Assembly: GCF_000611645.1 (NCBI RefSeq)
Contig: NW_014013601.1
Coordinates: forward strand, 8,541-60,257
Source: Monoraphidium neglectum
Taxonomy: Eukaryota > Chlorophyta > Chlorophyceae > Sphaeropleales > Selenastraceae
Direction: 5' to 3'
Length of the DNA stretch: 51,717 nucleotides
Under the pieces are notes generated by a model, which did not search any database, was not told the origin of the DNA, and worked only from the letters and a program-made list of their open reading frames with translations. The translations under genes and the position numbers were made by a program. Shown in pieces: positions 1 through 10,788 of this stretch. Position 1 is the first letter of the stretch. Every line of letters begins with the position of its first letter.

Positions 1-83
1 CCCCTGGGGCCTTCCCCCCCCCCCCCCCCCCCATTCCTCATGCTTCCTGCGTCCGGCAGCCGCAACCTCCCCCGTCCCCTCAC

Positions 84-1974
84 CCCTGGCCTTTTGGTAC
101 TCTTTCCAGGCCTCCTCGCTCTTTGCCATCATCTCAGACTCGCGCTGCTTGAACGTCTCCTGCGGAGGGGTCGAGGAAGGCACACAGCTTCGTGCATGAC
201 CGCAGGGGCTCCTTGGGCAGCCGGTGGCCGGCAGCCATTGTCGTTGGGGGTGCAAATTTGAGCCTGCTGCAGGCAAAACGCGCACAAGCACCTCCTGACA
301 CTTGCACCACACAGGGCCGACAGGCGAACACACAGCCGCCCGTGCTGATTAGCAGCCACCGAGCGGACGCGGCCACGCGCCCTGCCGCGCAGCCACCCAC
401 ATATTTTGACTTGCGCTCCTCGACCTTCCGCCTGTGCTCCGCCGCGCGCGCCTCGGCCTCCGCCCTCCGCGCCTCCTCTTCCCGCTGCTTCCGCGCCGAT
501 TCCTGCGTCAGTCGCCAAAGTGGGGGCGTCGGCCGGCACGCATCTTCTCAGGCCCTCAACGCAGCGCTACTTGCGTCCCGAATCGAAGCCTGCGCCCCCA
601 ACATGTACATTTCAGCCTGCATCCCGCCACGCACTCTAGGCAAGGAAAGCCTCAATTGCCACTCGCCATGCCAGACCCCTGATACAGCCGTCGCCGGTCA
701 GCCTGATCACCTGAGCTACAAGCACACGCCACCCACTCAATTCGACCGCGCCCTCCCGCCCACACGCTACTTGCAGACGCAGGCCCGCATCTGCCACCCA
801 CACGGGCCGCCTGTGTTCATAAACCAAGGGGCATCCGCTCTCTCTGACAGCCCACCAACCCCGCAACTGCCCATCCTCACCTGCTCCAGGCGCTTGCGCC
901 GCAGCTCCTCCTTTTGCATGTACAGCTGGCGCCGCCGCTCCCTCTCCACATCGTTCGGCTCGGACACCACCACCTGCGGCGGCAATGGCGCGTGCGTGAA
1001 TGGCGGCACGTCGTGGACGGCATGCGCGCCGAGTGCTAGCGGCCGGCCGGTGTGGGGGGCCTCGCCGCGCGGCGCGGCGCGCGTGCGGGCGCAGATGCGC
1101 CCGTTTCACAACGTGACGCCGATTGGCAGCATTGCCCAGCTCCCTGTGCGGGGGCAAAGCGAGCTGCTCACAGTTGTGCAGGCCGCCGCATGTGACCCTT
1201 GCGGCGCGAGCCGCCCGTGTCGCCGCCCTCCCGCTGCTGGCTCACCTGGGGCTTGGGCTTTATCTCGTGGCTGCCAAAAACAGAGAACGGCTTGTCACTG
1301 ATACACCCCAGGCTCTTCTGCGCCCCCAGCTCGCCGCCGCCGCCGCCGCCGGCCTGCCCGTCGCCCTTTGCCTTCGCCAGAGCTGCTTTGGCGCGGCTGA
1401 TCGTCGCGCCTATCGTCGGCGGCGGCGGCCCCGCAGCGGCGCGCGCGGCGCGGAGGCGCTCGGCCGCCGAAACGGGCGGCGGCGTTGGGGACGGGCCCCC
1501 GGGCGCCGGGGGCCCGAGTTCTGGCGGGTCTGGCTGGGATTTGCGGCGGGGTGCCGCGGCTGGGCTCTTGTTGGACGGCAGCTGCGTGGCGGGGCCAAGC
1601 GGCGGCGCATCGAAGCTGAGAGGTGTGTGCCGGCAGCTGACTGGGTCAGGGAGAGCGGCGCAAGTTTGCAGGAGCGGGCGCTGGCTGGGCTGCACATGCG
1701 CTGTACAAGCAGTGCGTGTTGGGGAGCACGCGCGCGCGAGCGCTACCTGCGCCTTCAGCGACCGCGCCGACTCCATTGCTGGCTTGTGCTGGGCTCCCAG
1801 CATTCCCGCCGACGCCTCGGGCCCCAGCGCGCCAGGCTGCACATCGTCCTGAACGTGCAGGTCGCCGCTGTCACCGCCGGCGCCGCCGCCATCGTGGCTC
1901 AACCGCGAAGCTTTGTCACCACCTGTATCTCTGTTGCTGCCTATGCTATTCGCGGGAGGTTCCACACTCGCCAT
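84..1974 (-). CDS. Charged coiled-coil protein, unknown function, 3'-partial
   Basis: Not recognised. Read on the minus strand, the exons are 1974-1747 (ATG at 1974), 1680-1246 (the acceptor could instead be at 1689, adding three codons), 973-881, 502-401 and 159-84. All join in frame, the last ends in phase 1, and the gene continues off the left edge. At least 311 residues are visible. The first half is low-complexity (Gly, Pro, Ala) and includes SAAERLRAARAAAG. It is followed by a more conserved-looking patch, KPFSVFGSHEIKPKPQ, and then a strongly charged helix rich in Glu, Arg, Lys and Gln (VERERRRQLYMQKEELRRKR and, later, ESEMMAKSEEAWKEYQKAR), which is probably a coiled coil. The helix runs unbroken across three exon junctions, which supports the splicing. 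The intron after 1747 could be retained, because the frame stays open through it. A splicing-related or cytoskeletal role is possible but not shown. Confidence 0.6.
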
Positions 1975-2856
1975 GCGAAAAACGTAGTGCGCAGGCCACG
2001 AAGCTCACGGATCGACAAAAGTATGGTTGGCGACGTCTAGAGAGTTTACAGTTGTTATACACACGTACAGGTGTAGGCGATCGACATGAAGCGGCAGAGC
2101 GCATCCTGTGGGTGGTCAACACGGGACCGGCGGACAGTCAAACCCCGCAGCCATTCGCATATGTGTGAATACATGTTGCCAATGTTGGTGTGGTTCAAGG
2201 CGAAAGTTGCAGCGATGTTGGCAGCATACAGCAGGCGGGACGATGTCTATTGTATGGTAGTGCGGACGGCTTGCGACCCGAGCTCCAATAGTGTTGGGCA
2301 AGCAAGCCCGCCCTCCCGGCAGTTTGACACGACACAAAGCTCTCGGTAAGCCCCTGCGCAGCGCGTATCGGCCCTAGAAACAGCATGGGCTGGCCGTGGC
2401 ACACTAGTATGCTCACCTTATTTGCCATGGGTTGCAAGGTGACAGCCTCCTGGCATCCCATGGAATGCACCTGCTTGCTGAAAATCCTATCCTGCAGGTC
2501 CCGCAGCGCCTCCGCAATCACAATGTGTGTCATGTGCCCCTGGAACACACACGCCGTGCGCGCGCTCCGCGTTTGCAGCGGGACATGGCGCACGCACGCC
2601 CGTTCCTGCTGCCAAGCACAAGTATCCCGGCAAACCAGCTCAATTCAACTAATATTTCAGCGCCTTCTGCCTCTTACGGCGCTCCGGCGCCAAATTGGTG
2701 TCCAGATCAGCACGTAGAACCGCTTGCCTAGCTGGGGAGGATGGATCAACTTGATAGGATGCCCATCGGGCTGCAATGTAGTACGATAAGAACTACATCG
2801 CAGCTGATTACGGTACCTGCGACAGATCTCCGCCAGACGCTCAAACCACGACCACA
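1975..2856. other. Intergenic region between divergent genes
   Basis: This stretch separates the start codon of the minus-strand coiled-coil gene from that of the plus-strand Rieske gene. It must hold both promoters and 5' UTRs. No credible coding exon, RNA gene or clear TATA box was seen. Confidence 0.5.
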
Positions 2857-4046
2857 ATGCTCACCGCCCAGCGCCCTGCTCTGTTCGCGGCCCGGTCGCG
2901 GGCTGCTACTGTCAAGGTCCATGCCTCGTGGCAGAAGGCCACCACCAAGTCGGCGCTGCAGGCGGCTGGCGGCAAGCTTGTGGCGGAGCTCGGGGGCCAG
3001 GTGAATGCGCACTCTGCCGATCGCCACGGTCACCTGTGCAGCACAATGGACACGACGCCGATCAGGGACGCCAGCCCGATGCTGCACTGCATTGCCTACT
3101 CGGCGATTGTGAGACGCAGCGCATCGCCCGAAGGCGCTGGGGGTGCGCTGCAGTGCCTCGATTTGCTGCATCGAACCCGCCCCCGCTGCACCATGCGCCC
3201 AAACCCCCCACAGCGCGTTCTGATCGTCGAGGATGCTGGGGAGGTGTTTGCCGTGAGCAACAAGTGCTCTCACCTGGGCCTGCCCCTCCAGGGCAAGACT
3301 GCCCTGTTCACCGCGACGGTGCGCGCGCACGCGCCGAGCGCAGTGGTGTTGCATGGCCCAAGCGCATGAGGGCCTAAAGGCATCGGGCCGGGCTGTGCAA
3401 GGCCAGCGCTGGCTGCTCAAGCAGCAGCAGGCAGCGCAGGCCGCCCAATGTCGGACGCAGGCTCTGATAGCAGATGATTGCTGCATGCATGCATGCGCCA
3501 TCAAACCGCGTACTGCAACATGGCATGGAGATAGGGACCAGGTCTGCCACCCGCCCAGCCAGCAGCTTTGCCCCTGGTTAGCCAAAACCATGCCACGTTG
3601 ATTGATCGCCCCTATTTCGCTGCCCCTACGGCAGATCAAGGACAGCTGCGTGGTGTGCCCCGCGCACAACACCGCCTTTGAGCTGGCATCCGGCGAGGTC
3701 AAGGGCGAGTGGTGCCCCAAGGTGCGTCCGGCCGTCGTGGCGCGACAGCACGACCTGCGGAGCGCGCACGCGGCGCACGCCCGCAATCTGCAGACAGTCC
3801 GCGGCTGCCTCAGCTTCGCGGGCGCTCCCGCCCCCCACTGCTGTCGCTCGCCTCGTTCTCCTGAACTCCCCAGCGCGCGTTCCCCCTCGAAACCCGTACC
3901 CCGCGGCCCCGCCCCCAACCCACCCACACACACACACAACGCAGTTCCCCAACCTGCCCGTGGTCGGGAAGCTCAGCGAGAAGAAGCCGCTGCCGGTCTT
4001 CAAGGTGCGCGTCAGCGAGGGCGGCGACGTGGAGGTTGACGTGTGA
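2857..4046 (+). CDS. Chloroplast Rieske [2Fe-2S] ferredoxin-type protein
   Basis: Four exons, 2857-3000, 3214-3318, 3635-3721 and 3945-4046, are separated by phase-0 introns and give 145 residues. The N-terminus (MLTAQRPALFAARSRAATVK) is rich in Ala, Arg and Ser with no acidic residues, as in a chloroplast transit peptide. The Rieske cluster ligands are present: CSH in the segment NKCSHLGLPLQGKT and CPAH in the segment DSCVVCPAHNTAFEL. Together they supply the two Cys and two His that bind a [2Fe-2S] cluster. The C-terminal GKLSEKKPLPVFKVRV matches the final strands of small soluble Rieske proteins. There is no membrane anchor, so this is neither the cytochrome b6f subunit nor an oxygenase large subunit. 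A stromal electron-transfer role is inferred; the partner is unknown. Confidence 0.9.
3925..3939 (+). repeat. Short (CA)n just upstream of a 3' splice site
   Basis: A CA run ends a few bases before the CAG acceptor of Rieske exon 4 (exon start 3945). It reads CA on the coding strand. Confidence 0.8.
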
Positions 4047-5031
4047 GCCCGCCCCGCGCCCTGGGGAGCTCCTCGCCCCCTTTTTCGGGGCTGGGTCGCC
4101 CTCACGGAGCCACCCTTTGGCGAAGCGGACGGGTCCGCCTGGGGGTGCATTTTTGGGGCCCTGGCGCGGCCTGTGGATCGAGGCCGACTGCTGCGGAGGA
4201 CGGTAGTTGGTGGGATGCCGGCCTCGTCGGCCAGGCGTCCGACGTCGGTGCGGGGCGGTGTTTGCGTATGCGCGCGCGGCAGCGGTGGTGGCTGGCAGCG
4301 TCTGCGGCGCGAGCAGTGGCTTGACCCCGAACCGGCCCCGGTCACGTCTGATCAGGCCTTGGCCCCGCAATTTTGGCCGTGAACAGCTTTTTTCTGCGCG
4401 AAGCAACCTTTCTATGTGCCGTCGCTAGCGGTCGCAACAGTTTCTGCGCCGCGCGGCGGGCTGGCGTGCCTTGGCTCAAAGCTTCAGCTGCAAAACTTGT
4501 CATGAATTTTGTGTAACGCCACGCCATGTTGCTGTCATCTGGCCTGCTTCTATTCAATTAGGAAGCTGTGCATGCTGTTGAGAAGTACACAACATGCAGC
4601 AAAAGGACCGGCTCTGCAGCCAAGCAATCATGGTCAACGCGCTGGGTGCGTTTGATCATGAGTACCACGCCTTTACGTTGCAGCAACTCATATGCCGGGC
4701 CTCGCGAGAGGCCTGTGTGCGGGGGAAAAGCTGGGCAGATCCATTCACAAACAGCTGCCGACAGCAAAATCCAGTGCGCGCGCCACTACCAACACCACAA
4801 ATGTACGGCACACTGTAATGCCGGCAGGCGGACGTTGACATTGTCCACCGCCCAGGCCCACAAGATGCAAAGCAGACCGTTGATACATGCAGGGTTCAAA
4901 TTGCAGGCTGCTGCAAGCTGACTCCAACAGTAACAAGCACTGTGCACGGGGGCAGGGCCATGCTTCCCTTACCCCAGGATGGCTGAACTGCATATCATCA
5001 GCTTCGACCTGTACATACCAGAAAACCATCC
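4047..5031. other. Convergent 3' flank
   Basis: This is the shared 3' region of the Rieske gene (plus) and the reductase gene (minus). It should hold both 3' UTRs. No coding exon was found. Confidence 0.5.
4512..4516 (+). terminator. TGTAA poly(A) signal, Rieske gene
   Basis: TGTAA lies 466 bp past the Rieske stop codon, within the usual range for algal 3' UTRs. A second copy is at 4814-4818. Confidence 0.5.
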
Positions 5032-6174
5032 TCAGTTCAGCTTGATCAGGACCTTCCCGCCGCGCGCCGTTTTGGCGCTCTCCTCCACGGCCTCTTGGTA
5101 GCGCTCCAGGGGGTACACCTTGCCTGGTGAGAACAACAAGGTTTTGGTGCGACAGACAGGGCAGATCGAGCGACATGTGGAAGGCCTGCTTGGGCACTGT
5201 GGTGGGGCTTTCAGGAGTGGTTGTGCAGCAGTTCAACGGGCGGTTGGGCTGTTTGTGTGCTGTCGGCCCCAAACTCAGGCCCTGCTTGCTGTGTGTGTTG
5301 TCAAGGCATGAATACAGAGGCGGGCGCCGCGAGCCACTCGCGGCGCGGCAGCGCAGGCAGCCCTGTGCTCGTCAAGGCAAAAGGCCGCGCACCGACGTCC
5401 GGCGTCATGGCCCCGGCGGCCAGTGCGTCCATCGTTTTGGTCATCACCGCCGCCTGGCCCTCGGGGCCCAGGCCCGACAGCCAGGGCTCCATCCAGAAGC
5501 CCTTGTAGACGATCTGCAACACAGGTTCGAATCCCGTTCAGTTGGGTTTGGGGTTCGGCCTTCACTCTAGAGGGTCAGCGAGTGTCGGACCAGCAGGTGG
5601 TGGCATGGCTGCGGCCGGTTGGGAACCCCTATGTCTGACATCGGCGCGCTGTGCCAGCGAGTGATTGAGCTGGCAGCTGAGCATGTGGCGCCTATGGGCA
5701 GGCTGGCGTGTTGCTGGCTGGATGCAAGGCTGTTGGACTGGGGGTGGCATCGCTAGTCATTGTTGCTCACCCCGTTGAAGAGGACCCCAATGGCTGAGCC
5801 CGTAAAGCTGGCTCCGTCCTGCAGGATGGCATGGAGTCAAACTTGATGTGAGGACGCACGTGCGCATGCACAGGAAGGTCACTCACGCAATCTAGCATGC
5901 ACATGCAAGCAAAGCCGAGTGCACGTGCAGATGGCATGCTCACGCCTGCATGCAAGCGCCGGTGAATTTTGCGCATGTGCAGTATCATGGCGTTCAAGCA
6001 CGCGTGCCGGCGTGCACACGGGGCGTGATGAGTGCATGTGCGCGCGTGTGAAATCGCTGCGCTAGCTGTAGTGTGGAGTATTCAGCTACGCACCATGATG
6101 CCGTATATCAGGACAAGCCCGCCCGTCTTCAGGCTGTTTCCCAGCTGCTCCGCCAGCGGGCCTTGGAGGGCAGC

Positions 6175-6226
<52 letters not shown>

Positions 6227-6245
6227 TGTGTGTGTGAGTGTGTGT

Positions 6246-6286
<41 letters not shown>

Positions 6287-6652
6287 CGTCCTCAACCAAG
6301 TGCCAAGGTGCCCACAAACAAGGGTATGCAGCCGTGGCCGTGCTCCCCTGCACAAAGGCCAGCCGCTCCGCGGCGCCGGGCGGACCGTCAAGGCGCGTCC
6401 AGAGCCAGGCGCGCGGGGCGGCGGAGCCGCGCGGCATCATTCTGTTCTCGCCACACGCGCAGGCTGCGGCGCGCACCTGCGACCGAGTCAGCGGCGGCGT
6501 CGGCGCCGACGCCCCCTGTTATTTCCTTGACGCGCGCCACCAGGTCCTCTGTGGTTGAGCACACCACATGGTCGGCGCTGGGGTGGCGGCAGCGGAGGGG
6601 GTATTTGTACGGAGGGAGTTGATAGGTTGGCAAGGCCGCCAAGATCTGCTGC

Positions 6653-6713
<61 letters not shown>

Positions 6714-9379
6714 GCCGCCGCTGCTGCTGCTCGCAGTGCCCGGTGCGCCCCGGCCGCTGTCCAGCCGCCAAGCAGCTCAACAGGATTCATACGAACCAGC
6801 ACGCGCTCAAGGGGCCAGGGATGTTCCGTTACAGAAATGGCCGCAGGCTGCTCTCAAGCCCCCGGGCCCGCCTGCTGCATCCCCCCGCTCCAGCTGGTTT
6901 GCTCACCCAGCTGCCAGGATCTCCTGGGCCTGCTCTTGGCGCCGCACAACCGCGATGGTCTTGATGCCTGCTCAGGTTGTGCAGGTTGCGGCAGGGGCGG
7001 CGGATGGGCCAGGTCGTGAGACGAGGCCGGGCGATCAGAACCAGGGGCCGGCGGCGCGCGGAAGCAATCAGCAGTGGGGAATTTGAAGCCCTGCAAGCCT
7101 TTTGAACTGCGCGCCGCTGGCCGGCTCAAGGGCAGGTGGGCACACGCTTGGCGCCGTTCGTTGGCGCGCCAAGGGGGCTGTGGCTGCGCAAGGCCAAGGG
7201 CGTGACGGCGTGGCGGCGCGGCGGCCTGTGCGCCCACCTTGTGACTTGGCCATTGACAGGAGCATCTTGCTCAGAGTGGACCCGGCTGCGGTCACAATCA
7301 GGTAGCCCCTAGAAATATGGAAAGCGGGTTGCAGCAAGGGGGAAGTCGGTGAATCACAAGGGCATTGCATTGGGAGGGGGCCAATGAAGGGAGCAGAGTA
7401 GATTTGCTGGAAATTTTGTGCCTAAGGGGCTTTTCAAAAATGCTCAGCCAACTCACACCGTCCCAAGCACATGCACGGCGGGCCTAAGGGCCGCACGGTG
7501 AAGCGCCAGGCTGAGAAAAAGGATTGGGGGACCCATGCACCGACGGGTCTGCCCCTCAGGTCAATGCAGCCCTGCAGGTTTGCTGCGGCGGTGACGGCGC
7601 GGCGCTGCCCGGCTGCCGGTTGGTTCCCCGCGCGCACGGAGCCATTGCGCGTCCGAGGGGCGCACCCCTTGGGCACCGCCGTCTCCTCCAGCAGACCCAC
7701 GACTGTGACGGGGTTGATCTGAGATCAGGAAGCGCGAGAGGGGCGGGCGCATCTCCATCACAAGTTGCAGCAGTGGAAGCTGGGGAGGCATCTTGCATCT
7801 GAATCTCAATTGCAAACGGATTCGCAGGGCCTGCACGGGGTGTCAGGCTAGGGTCTGCCAGCTGCTGGGCACTCTCGAGGGTGGGTGTTGCGCGGGCATG
7901 CAGGAGGGTGGCTTGGGGCAGGTCGCTGGCCCCTGGCGCCAAGGAATGTCAGACAACAGTAGTCCTCACATAGAACTGAGCGGCCACCTCGTCCGAGACG
8001 GCGTCGGGCACGGGCACCTGCAGAATGTCGCGGCGACAAAAGCGCAGTCGCAGCTTTAGGGTCGGAGGTAGACAGCTGAAATCACCAGGCACTAGCAAGG
8101 TGAGGAACACCACCAGCCTTGAAATTTGAGTGTCATGCGGCTGTCAGCCGCCCAGTCGCACGCACGTCTGTTGGCGCGCGGCGCGCGCCGGGCCGGGCCA
8201 TGATGGCTCGGCAAGTCGGCGGCAGCAGAAGAGGATGAACGCCACCCGCCTTGTCACCCAGAAAACCGCCATGCTGCGCCCCTGATGGCACGTCCCTGCC
8301 AGATTTTGCGCACCCACCCCTCTGCCCCATACACGCGGCAATCTGCATTGATCATCAAACCCTCACCAGCAGGTTTGCGGGAATCGTGGTGTACTGCTGC
8401 CAGCTGCCGTCCCCCTTGTCGGCGCGCCAGGGCCGCGCGGTGACGCGCTGACCCGGGGCGAAGCCCTCCACCCCGGGGCCGACCTTGGTGACAACGCCGA
8501 CGCCTTTGGGTGCGCAGCGGGGTGCGTTTGAACAGTCAGGCTGCAGGGGGGCGGCCGGCCGGGTGAGAGCTGAGGGCATGGTGCGCCTGCCGCGGGCGCT
8601 GACTTGCGGGGCCGGCGGGGGAGCTGCGTTTTGCCAGTGGGCGATCGGCCACGCGGGAGCGCGCGTGCACCTCCCGGGGAAGCTGCTCACCATCAAATCC
8701 TGGCACAGCCGGCAGGTCCCTGCACGGTGCAGCAGTCAATGGGATGTTCCGCGTCAGATCGAGTCATGTGCACCGGCCCGTTCAACGCCCGCTGCCAAAG
8801 CCGCCTGGCTCCGAGGACCCCACATACCCGGCGCTCCATGGGGACAGCTGCCTTGCAGCGGGCGGCCCTTGCCCCGCGCCGTCAGTCAGCTGCGCTCACG
8901 CCAGCGACGTGCGCGTCGGGTGCTGGAGCACGGCTGATGACAACTTGCCGCCCTGGCGAGATCTCCCTGCAGGGCCAGGGAGATCTCGCGGACACCCCTG
9001 GGCCGCCCGCCCACCTTCCCATCCTGGGATAGATACCCTGGAGGCTGAACACGTCAGACGGGTTGACCGCGGCCAGCGTCATCTTGACCTGTGGATGGAC
9101 GTCCGAGGCACGCATGGAACGGGGAAGCGATGGCGAGTGTTTGAGCAGAGGCGCAGGTCGCGGCGGCGTCCATGGGCGCTAGCGTCCTAGGACTGGCCTG
9201 AGGGCTCCCCCCAAGGGGCCATACAGTGAGGCGCGTGGGCCCGGCATGGGGGCCGCGGGCTTCGGCGCCGCCGCGCTCACCTGCACCTCGCCGGCGCCGG
9301 GGTCCCGGGTGACGCGCTTTGCCAGCTTGGTGCCGTTCACGGGCGCCGTCTGCACGAGAGGGTGGCGAGCCCTGTTCAT
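5032..9379 (-). CDS. Zinc-independent MDR reductase (MECR / quinone oxidoreductase-like)
   Basis: Thirteen exons: 9379-9281, 9088-9015, 8719-8691, 8503-8367, 8017-7970, 7718-7666, 7308-7238, 6967-6907, 6577-6477, 6161-6094, 5818-5771, 5513-5393 and 5123-5032. They total 1002 nt, giving 333 residues. The protein follows medium-chain dehydrogenase/reductase order: a GroES-like half (VNPSDVFSLQGIYP, then VPGFDGVGVVTKVGPGVEGF) and a Rossmann half (GYLIVTAAGSTLSKML, then GIKTIAVVRR). The tail is KTARGGKVLIKLN. No zinc-binding Cys cluster is seen. The segments YINPVTVVGLLEE and VYKGFWMEPWLS resemble mitochondrial enoyl-ACP/CoA reductases, and a Tyr aligns with their catalytic Tyr in GIYP. Likely reaction: NADPH-dependent reduction of an enoyl thioester or a quinone. 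ATG 9379 has good context (GCCATG), but a pyrimidine-rich CAG ending just above 9349 could be an acceptor for an unseen upstream exon, so the N-terminus and targeting are uncertain. Confidence 0.88.
6176..6282 (-). repeat. (TG)n/(CA)n microsatellite in intron
   Basis: About 107 bp of TG on the plus strand, interrupted by GAGTG units. On the coding (minus) strand it reads CA and ends about 15 nt before the acceptor of the exon at 6161. Confidence 0.95.
6655..6731 (-). repeat. (CTG)n/(CAG)n trinucleotide array in intron
   Basis: A nearly pure CTG run on the plus strand (CAG on the coding strand), broken by a few CCG units. It lies in the reductase intron between exons 6967-6907 and 6577-6477, nearer the acceptor. 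The poly-Leu, poly-Ala or poly-Gln readings are not coding. Confidence 0.93.
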
Positions 9380-10228
9380 GGCTTCGCGCTTTCTTCCAGG
9401 GGTGGACAGGCCCGGCCCTGTGCGCCAAGCACGCTGTCCGCATCGCCGGCGGCAGTCAACCTGGCATCTGTGAACCTGGAGACTGTGATGATGCGGGGCG
9501 ATTCGGCCCGCTTGTGCCGGGCGCTTTGGGCGCCGCTGGTCGCGGCGCGACCCATTCCAGTTGTGCCCACCTCGCTGAACTCCTTAATTTCGACGGCCAA
9601 GTACTCCATGGCTGTTGCTCTGATGGCGCAGTACCTGCGACTCCCGTGACTTGGATCCCAGGAGGAGGGGGGGGGGGGGGGCGGGGGGCGGCGTCAGTTG
9701 CCCACACGGGGGGCGGTCAAGGCTGGTGGTATACGCACAGAAGGACACTGATTCGACTGCTATGTCGTGTGGCACGTACTTGGGCTAGTTCGTGAGAGGG
9801 GAGTCACTGTCGCTGTCCGGTGGACCGCGTCTGAAGAATCGTCCTGCTTAGGGGTGCACGGCAGTAACAAGCATTGGAATGAATTTTTGACACGGTCTTC
9901 CATGACTATGATCTCCCGTCGTCACCGCTGATGAAATGGGTTTGGGGCGTCGGTGACGAACTGCGACGGTGGCACACCTAACAAAGGCCATGCGCGGGGG
10001 CCGTGGCTTTGCAGGCCAGGACGCACCGAATGCAGATGGGCACCCAGTCGCAGTGAGCGCCATCGCGCTCCCGCCTGCGTGCTGCGCACCCGATGTGACC
10101 GGTGCATTCTTCGACACCACACCCACGCCACCCGGCGGCCATGGCCACCGCACGGCCACCGTTGAGCGAGGCACTGAGGCGCGGGGGAAGGCAGACGCGG
10201 GCACAGCCGCGGACGCATTGGCGGGAGT
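9380..10228. other. Upstream flank of the reductase, up to the gap
   Basis: Divergent intergenic DNA between the reductase start and the assembly gap. It includes a poly(G) tract near 9663-9680. It may hold an unseen 5' exon of either neighbour, but no exon could be supported. Confidence 0.4.
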
Positions 10229-10786
10229 NNNNNNNNNNNNNNNNNNNNNNNNNNNNNNNNNNNNNNNNNNNNNNNNNNNNNNNNNNNNNNNNNNNNNNNN
10301 NNNNNNNNNNNNNNNNNNNNNNNNNNNNNNNNNNNNNNNNNNNNNNNNNNNNNNNNNNNNNNNNNNNNNNNNNNNNNNNNNNNNNNNNNNNNNNNNNNNN
10401 NNNNNNNNNNNNNNNNNNNNNNNNNNNNNNNNNNNNNNNNNNNNNNNNNNNNNNNNNNNNNNNNNNNNNNNNNNNNNNNNNNNNNNNNNNNNNNNNNNNN
10501 NNNNNNNNNNNNNNNNNNNNNNNNNNNNNNNNNNNNNNNNNNNNNNNNNNNNNNNNNNNNNNNNNNNNNNNNNNNNNNNNNNNNNNNNNNNNNNNNNNNN
10601 NNNNNNNNNNNNNNNNNNNNNNNNNNNNNNNNNNNNNNNNNNNNNNNNNNNNNNNNNNNNNNNNNNNNNNNNNNNNNNNNNNNNNNNNNNNNNNNNNNNN
10701 NNNNNNNNNNNNNNNNNNNNNNNNNNNNNNNNNNNNNNNNNNNNNNNNNNNNNNNNNNNNNNNNNNNNNNNNNNNNNNNNNNNNNN
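10229..10786. other. Assembly gap (558 N)
   Basis: A run of undetermined bases. It interrupts the 5' part of the bZIP-like gene, whose reading frame is already open at the first base after the gap. Confidence 1.
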
Positions 10787-10788
10787 GA

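Noticed and set aside
974..1245. Plus-strand stretch reading RPFHNVTPIGSIAQLPVRGQ
   Set aside because: It looks protein-like but lies wholly in an intron of the minus-strand gene and has no splice support.
192..1301. 369-residue plus-strand open frame
   Set aside because: It runs antisense to well-joined exons of the minus-strand coiled-coil gene. Its composition (Arg, Ser, Pro, Cys) is typical of GC-rich shadow frames.
6555..7086. Plus- and minus-strand frames with long poly-Ala, poly-Leu or poly-Gln runs
   Set aside because: They are readings of the intronic CTG array. The reductase exons on either side join in phase without it.
9376..9609. Possible upstream exon of the reductase beginning at ATG 9609
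   Set aside because: No donor joined it in phase to exon 9349 with confidence, and ATG 9379 already gives a full-length family protein.
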